Source of the DNA: Clostridioides difficile
Lineage (GTDB): Bacteria > Bacillota > Clostridia > Peptostreptococcales > Peptostreptococcaceae
Direction of reading: 5' to 3'
NCBI RefSeq assembly: GCF_001299635.1
Contig: NZ_JRHN01000038.1
Coordinates: forward strand, 248,001 to 312,000
Length of the DNA stretch: 64,000 bases
Shown here: positions 59,788 to 64,000 of the stretch, piece after piece
Layout: the number at the start of each line of letters is the position of its first letter
How positions within the stretch are numbered: the first letter of the stretch is position 1
Position numbers and translations under genes: made by a program
Notes under the pieces: generated by a model
Database searches by the model: none
What the model was told of the DNA's origin: nothing
Seen by the model: only the letters and a program-made list of their open reading frames with translations

Positions 59788-60684
59788 TTATTCGTTATTA
59801 TTTTTTAAGAGAATACTGCAAGCATCTCTATGTTCATGTCTATATTTAGTTGGAGATATATCATAATTCTTTTTAAATAAACGACTAAAATAATTTATAC
59901 TATCAAAACCACATCTCATAGCAATTTCTGTCATATTTAAATCTGTTTGTTTTAAATAATATATAGCCTTATCAAGTCTTACTCCATTTATATAATCAGT
60001 TGTAGTCTTACCAGTTATTTGTTTGAATGTTCTACAAAAATGATGTGTGCTCAAATTCATATTGTCAGCAAGTTCTTTTAATGTGATTTTATCCATGTAT
60101 TTTTCTTCTATCAAATCAAATACACTTTCAAATTTTTCTAAAGAATATTTTCTTTCTATAAATTCTTCTTCAGAAAAGATTTTGTCAACATGATTTCTTA
60201 ACAAAAATACTATAAATTGATAAATATTAGCTTTTATAGATAACTCATATCCAATTTCTTTATTGTCATATTCATCAAGTATATCTTTAATATATTTTAA
60301 AATAAAAGAATCATTTTGAATTAAATTCTTAAATACAATACGATTTAGAGTTATTGGTGCTAAGTACTTAGTTTGTAACAAATCAACTTGATTACTAAAA
60401 AGAAAACTAGGTTCAATACGAATAGTATAAAATTTCAGATTATCTGATAGACTTTCTAAATAATGTAATTCATTACTATTTGCTATTGCAATATTTCCAG
60501 ATACTACTTTAAAATTACTCAAGCCACATTCTAAGTATGCTATACCATCAACAAAATAATATATTTGTAGATGCTCATGCCAATGTCTTTTAAAATTTTC
60601 TCCCTTTTTAATATCCTCTTTAAAAAAAATATCTATGAAACTTTCTTGACTTTTTCTGTCAAAATATTTGTTTTTATCATTCAT
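59788..60684 (-). CDS. AraC-family regulator (cupin plus double HTH)
   Basis: The 298-aa protein has an N-terminal cupin-like sensor (HWHEHLQIYYFVDGIAYLEC, ANSNELHYLESLSDN) and the C-terminal AraC domain (ITLKELADNMNLSTHHFCRTFKQITGKTTTDYI and LNMTEIAMRCGFDSINYFSRLFKKNYDISPTKYR). It is divergent from an MFS drug-efflux type gene 140 bp away, which it probably regulates. Confidence 0.92.
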   Translation of the reverse strand: MNDKNKYFDRKSQESFIDIFFKEDIKKGENFKRHWHEHLQIYYFVDGIAYLECGLSNFKVVSGNIAIANSNELHYLESLSDNLKFYTIRIEPSFLFSNQVDLLQTKYLAPITLNRIVFKNLIQNDSFILKYIKDILDEYDNKEIGYELSIKANIYQFIVFLLRNHVDKIFSEEEFIERKYSLEKFESVFDLIEEKYMDKITLKELADNMNLSTHHFCRTFKQITGKTTTDYINGVRLDKAIYYLKQTDLNMTEIAMRCGFDSINYFSRLFKKNYDISPTKYRHEHRDACSILLKNNNE

Positions 60685-60730
60685 TATTTACCTCTTATCA
60701 AAATAGTGCTAATTATAAGCAATATCGTTG

Positions 60731-60759
60731 TTGTATTCATTATTTCATATCGATATTAT
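60731..60759 (+). promoter_or_regulatory. Predicted promoter of the MFS transporter gene
   Basis: TTGTAT (60731..60736), 17 bp and TATTAT (60754..60759) lie in the 141-bp gap between the divergent AraC and MFS genes. An AraC-binding site is expected here but not recognised. Confidence 0.5.
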
Positions 60760-60825
60760 ATAAAATGTAATTATTATTGTAAACATTAAAATAATACTAG
60801 TCATTATAATAAGGAGGTAATAAAA

Positions 60826-62250
60826 ATGACAAAATTTTTTAAAGAAAGTGAAAATAAAAAAAGTATAACAGTTTTATTTGTAGTTATTGCAATGACTTTT
60901 ATGGCAACATTAGATTCTAGTATTATAAATGTAGCACTTCCTGTTCTTGCAAGTGAATTAAATGTCTCTCTATCATCCATTGAATGGATAGTAGCAAGTT
61001 ATTCAATTATTATTTGTTCAACACTATTATTTTTCGGAAGACTTGGAGATATCATTGGTAAACCTAGAATATTTCAAGCAGGCACTATTCTTTTTACAAC
61101 AGCTTCATTATTGTGTGGATTAAGTAATTCTTTAACTTTACTTATAATTTGCCGTTTTATTCAAGGAATAGGTGCTTCTGCTTACATGGCAAACAATCAT
61201 GGAATCATTACAGAGTTATTTCCAAAAGAAAGTAGAGGTAAAGCTCTAGGAATTTTGGTTACTGCTGTTGCTATTGGCAATATGGTCGGACCATCTATAG
61301 GAGGATTTATTTTATCAATGTTTAATTGGAACTTTATATTCTTTATAAACATTCCAATAGGTATTATTGTAATATTTTTAAATACAAAATTTCTCCCAGA
61401 CAGTAAAATAACTTCAGAAAAAATGGATAAGGCTGGTGCTATACTTCAATTCTTAGGAACAACATTATTTTTTAGTGCTCTAATTATTGCTCAACAAACG
61501 GGATTACTAAATCCATATATATTAATTACACTATTACTATCAATTATTTTTATTATATTATTTTTGATATTAGAAAAAAATCATCCTCAACCACTTCTTG
61601 ACCTTGAAATTTTTAGAAACTTAAAATTTTCATTGAATTTAGTTTGTGCTCTTACATCATTCATTTGTATTGCATCATCTAGTATTTTAATTCCATTTTA
61701 TTTACAAAATACTATGAAACTTTCCCCAATTCAAGCAGGTTTATTTATGATATTATCCCCTTTGATTTTAGCCATTTTTTCACCGATATTTGGGAATATA
61801 TCAGATAAAATTAAGTCAGAAAAAATTATTTTAATTGGTCTTATTTTTATGAGCTTTGGATTTTTCTTAATGTCAAGATTAAAAGAGAGTTCTATCCTTA
61901 TTTTATTCGTGATTTCTGTATCAATAATATCAATAGGACAATCTGTGTTTCAACCTGCCAATAATGCTTTGATAATGTCAAATTTTCCCAAAAGTAAGTT
62001 GGGAGTTGTCGGAAGTATAAATTCTCTTGTAAGAAATTTAGGTCAAGTTATAGGTATTACCATTTCTACAACACTTTTATATAATTTTATGAGTATTAAG
62101 GCTGGGTATAGGGTTAACGACTATATAATTGATAATGATAAAATATTTGTATTTGGAATGAGAAATGTTTATATTATTATTACACTTCTTTGCCTAATAG
62201 GGGCACTATTAATTGGCTTTTATTTATTTAAGTATAATAAAAATGAATAA
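60826..62250 (+). CDS. MFS transporter, DHA2 family (EmrB/QacA-like)
   Basis: The 474-aa protein has 14 predicted membrane segments. Motif A-like LFFGRLGDIIGKPRIFQAGT follows the second segment, the N-terminal ATLDSSIINVALPVLASELN contains the conserved D1 motif, and GNMVGPSIGGFILSMFNWNFIFFINIPIGI is motif C of drug/proton antiporters. Efflux of drugs or toxic ions is expected; the substrate is unknown. Strong AAGGAGG precedes the ATG. It is controlled by the divergent AraC gene. Confidence 0.93.
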   Translation: MTKFFKESENKKSITVLFVVIAMTFMATLDSSIINVALPVLASELNVSLSSIEWIVASYSIIICSTLLFFGRLGDIIGKPRIFQAGTILFTTASLLCGLSNSLTLLIICRFIQGIGASAYMANNHGIITELFPKESRGKALGILVTAVAIGNMVGPSIGGFILSMFNWNFIFFINIPIGIIVIFLNTKFLPDSKITSEKMDKAGAILQFLGTTLFFSALIIAQQTGLLNPYILITLLLSIIFIILFLILEKNHPQPLLDLEIFRNLKFSLNLVCALTSFICIASSSILIPFYLQNTMKLSPIQAGLFMILSPLILAIFSPIFGNISDKIKSEKIILIGLIFMSFGFFLMSRLKESSILILFVISVSIISIGQSVFQPANNALIMSNFPKSKLGVVGSINSLVRNLGQVIGITISTTLLYNFMSIKAGYRVNDYIIDNDKIFVFGMRNVYIIITLLCLIGALLIGFYLFKYNKNE

Positions 62251-62414
62251 TAGTTTTTTACAATTATCTTAAAGTTATAAGTATCTTAGAACTATGAATA
62301 TATCATAGAGAACTTATTAAAATACTGACTTTGAATCAGATTAGTTTTAATATATTGATTTAAAAGTATTTTTATTAGTTTGACAAAACATATATTTTAT
62401 TATAGTTTATAAAT

Positions 62415-62466
62415 CAAAAAGAAACAGGGTAAAATCTTTAACATAATTATACCCTGCTTCTTTTTT
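62415..62466 (-). terminator. Rho-independent terminator of clpB
   Basis: Minus-strand GAAGCAGGGTA and TACCCTGTTTC pair around 18 nt, followed by TTTTTG. It is 3 bp after the clpB stop codon. Confidence 0.85.
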
Positions 62467-62468
62467 AA

Positions 62469-64000
62469 TTATTTAACTAAAACTTCAATATTTTCATCTT
62501 TTCCATCTATAACTATAGTACATCCATCATATACTTCTCCAGCAATAAGTTTCTTTGCAATTACAGTTTCTAATGTATTTCCTATATATCTCTTAAGTGG
62601 TCTTGCTCCATATACAGGGTCATAACCCTCTCTCACCATAACATCTTTAGCTGAATCTGTAACCTCAATAGTAATATCTTTTTCTTTTAATCTATTTTTT
62701 AAATCTGTCATAAATATATCTATAATTTTCTTGATATTTTCTTGGTCTAGAGGCTTGAACATTATAATGTCATCTACTCTATTTAAAAACTCAGGTTTAA
62801 ATCTGTGTTTCATTTCATTCATTACTAAGCTGTTAGTAGTCTCTGTTATATTTCCTCCTGCTTCTAATAGATAATTGCTTCCTATATTAGAAGTCATTAT
62901 TATAAGAGTATTTTTGAAGTCCACAGTTTTACCCTTATTATCAGTAAGTCTACCATCATCCAATATTTGTAAAAACATATTAAATACATCCTCATGTGCT
63001 TTTTCTATCTCATCAAATAGTATTACAGAATAAGGAGCACGTCTAACTGCTTCTGTAAGTTGTCCTCCTTCCTCATATCCTACATATCCTGGAGGAGGTC
63101 CAACTAATCTCGATACAGCATGTTTTTCCATGTATTCAGACATATCAATTCTAATTATATTATCTTCACTATCAAATAAATTTCTAGCAAGAGTTTTTGC
63201 AAGCTCAGTTTTACCAACACCTGTAGGTCCTAAGAAAATAAATGAACCAATTGGCTTTCTTTCATCTTTTAGACCAGCTCTTGCACGTATTACTGCATTT
63301 GAAACCGCTGTAACTGCTTCATCTTGCCCTATAACCCTTTTGTGAAGCTCTTCTTCTAGTTTAAGTAATTTTTCTCTTTCACCTTCAACTAGTTTAGTTA
63401 CTGGTATACCTGTCCATTTTGATACAATACTAGATATTTCTTCTTCAGTAACTTCTTCCTTTAAAAGTGAATTTTCAGAACCATCTTTCATACTTTCTTC
63501 ATAGTTCTTTATTTGTTCTTCTAATTTAGGTATTTCACCATACTTAACCTCTGCTGCTTTATTGAAATCATATTCTCTCTCATATTTTTCAGCTTTACCT
63601 TTAGCTTCATCCAATTGAGATTTTAAGTTTTTAATATCTAATATTTGACTCTTTTCTTTTTCGTATTTAGCAGTCATTTCATCATTTTTAGATTTTAATT
63701 CCGCTATTTCCTTTTGAATATCATCCAATCTTGATTTACTCTTATCATCATTTTCTTTAAGTAATGCTTCTCTTTCAGTTTCTAGCATAAATAACTTTCT
63801 TCTTACAACATCCAATTCTGTTGGTAACGAATCTATTTCACTACGAATCATAGCTCCTGCTTCATCAATTAAATCAATTGCTTTGTCTGGTAAAAATCTA
63901 TCTTGTATATATCTATGAGAAAGTTTTGCTGCTGCTACAATAGCATTATCATGTATTCTTACTCCATGGTGTATCTCAAATCTTTCTTTTAAACCTCTAA
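62469..64000 (-). CDS. clpB: ClpB disaggregase, C-terminal part (5' end outside the window)
   Basis: The frame is open to the window edge and reads [20 protein letters not shown] upstream of the internal [16 protein letters not shown], so the first methionine in view is not the start. About 510 of ~860 residues are present: the end of the first AAA+ domain, the coiled-coil M domain ([20 protein letters not shown] ... [11 protein letters not shown]), the [15 protein letters not shown] Walker A of the second AAA+ domain, its [14 protein letters not shown] Walker B, the [10 protein letters not shown] pore-loop region [10 protein letters not shown] and the C-terminal [16 protein letters not shown]. 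ClpB reactivates aggregated proteins with DnaK. Confidence 0.97.
   Translation of the reverse strand, partial: RGLKERFEIHHGVRIHDNAIVAAAKLSHRYIQDRFLPDKAIDLIDEAGAMIRSEIDSLPTELDVVRRKLFMLETEREALLKENDDKSKSRLDDIQKEIAELKSKNDEMTAKYEKEKSQILDIKNLKSQLDEAKGKAEKYEREYDFNKAAEVKYGEIPKLEEQIKNYEESMKDGSENSLLKEEVTEEEISSIVSKWTGIPVTKLVEGEREKLLKLEEELHKRVIGQDEAVTAVSNAVIRARAGLKDERKPIGSFIFLGPTGVGKTELAKTLARNLFDSEDNIIRIDMSEYMEKHAVSRLVGPPPGYVGYEEGGQLTEAVRRAPYSVILFDEIEKAHEDVFNMFLQILDDGRLTDNKGKTVDFKNTLIIMTSNIGSNYLLEAGGNITETTNSLVMNEMKHRFKPEFLNRVDDIIMFKPLDQENIKKIIDIFMTDLKNRLKEKDITIEVTDSAKDVMVREGYDPVYGARPLKRYIGNTLETVIAKKLIAGEVYDGCTIVIDGKDENIEVLVK

Noticed and set aside
1-64000. CRISPR arrays, rRNA and tRNA genes
   Set aside because: No array of spaced 28-37-bp repeats and no rRNA or tRNA-like cloverleaf sequence was recognised. 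The prophage core is intergenic and not in a tRNA gene.

Overview
The window is very AT-rich chromosomal DNA with strong AGGAGG-type ribosome binding sites. It contains a c-di-GMP-I riboswitch of Peptostreptococcaceae type, and ilvD and clpB in a layout that fits Clostridioides difficile. The species call is inference from style and gene content; no database search was run.

Layout. Positions 1-8.8 kb are host DNA: the first codons of a minus-strand gene behind a c-di-GMP-I riboswitch, an FtsX-type ABC exporter with its ATPase, a TPR lipoprotein, a carboxymuconolactone decarboxylase-like protein, an SdpR/SdpI-like pair with two matching operators, a 44-aa ORF and a TauE/SafE exporter. About 8.82-48.08 kb is a ~39 kb siphovirus-type prophage bounded by an 18-bp direct repeat. 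It lies between tauE and an AraC/PocR regulator and probably splits a DtxR-AraC-TauE operon. Positions 48-64 kb are host DNA again: AraC and DtxR regulators, a decayed MerR/aldolase locus, flavodoxin, an intracellular subtilisin, ilvD, VanZ, an XRE regulator with repeated operators, an O6-alkylguanine methyltransferase, an AraC/MFS divergent pair, and the C-terminal 60% of ClpB.

Prophage logic. The plus strand holds lysogeny functions: two XRE repressors, an ImmA/IrrE protease, an HsdR-N-like nuclease and a tyrosine integrase. Everything else runs on the minus strand in the order antirepressor, replication (Cas4-like nuclease, sigma-like factor, ssDNA-binding protein, family A polymerase, VapE primase/helicase, VRR-NUC, SNF2 helicase), ArpU-like late activator, terminase, portal, MuF protein, scaffold, capsid, connectors, tail, baseplate and holin. 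No endolysin gene is recognisable.

Most notable points: a MuF minor capsid protein with a C-terminal EndoU-like RNase domain followed by two tandem paralogous candidate immunity genes; a zinc-ribbon moron inserted in the head-tail module; nine TGTCTACA/TGTAGACA sites with mirror symmetry that look like a replication origin; a possible ~140-nt repeat-containing ncRNA in the immunity region; and a +1 (or -2) frameshift in the tail assembly chaperone genes. Several genes are broken: MerR (amber), an HpcH/HpaI aldolase (frameshift), a phage HTH protein (1-nt deletion) and a Spo0E-like remnant.
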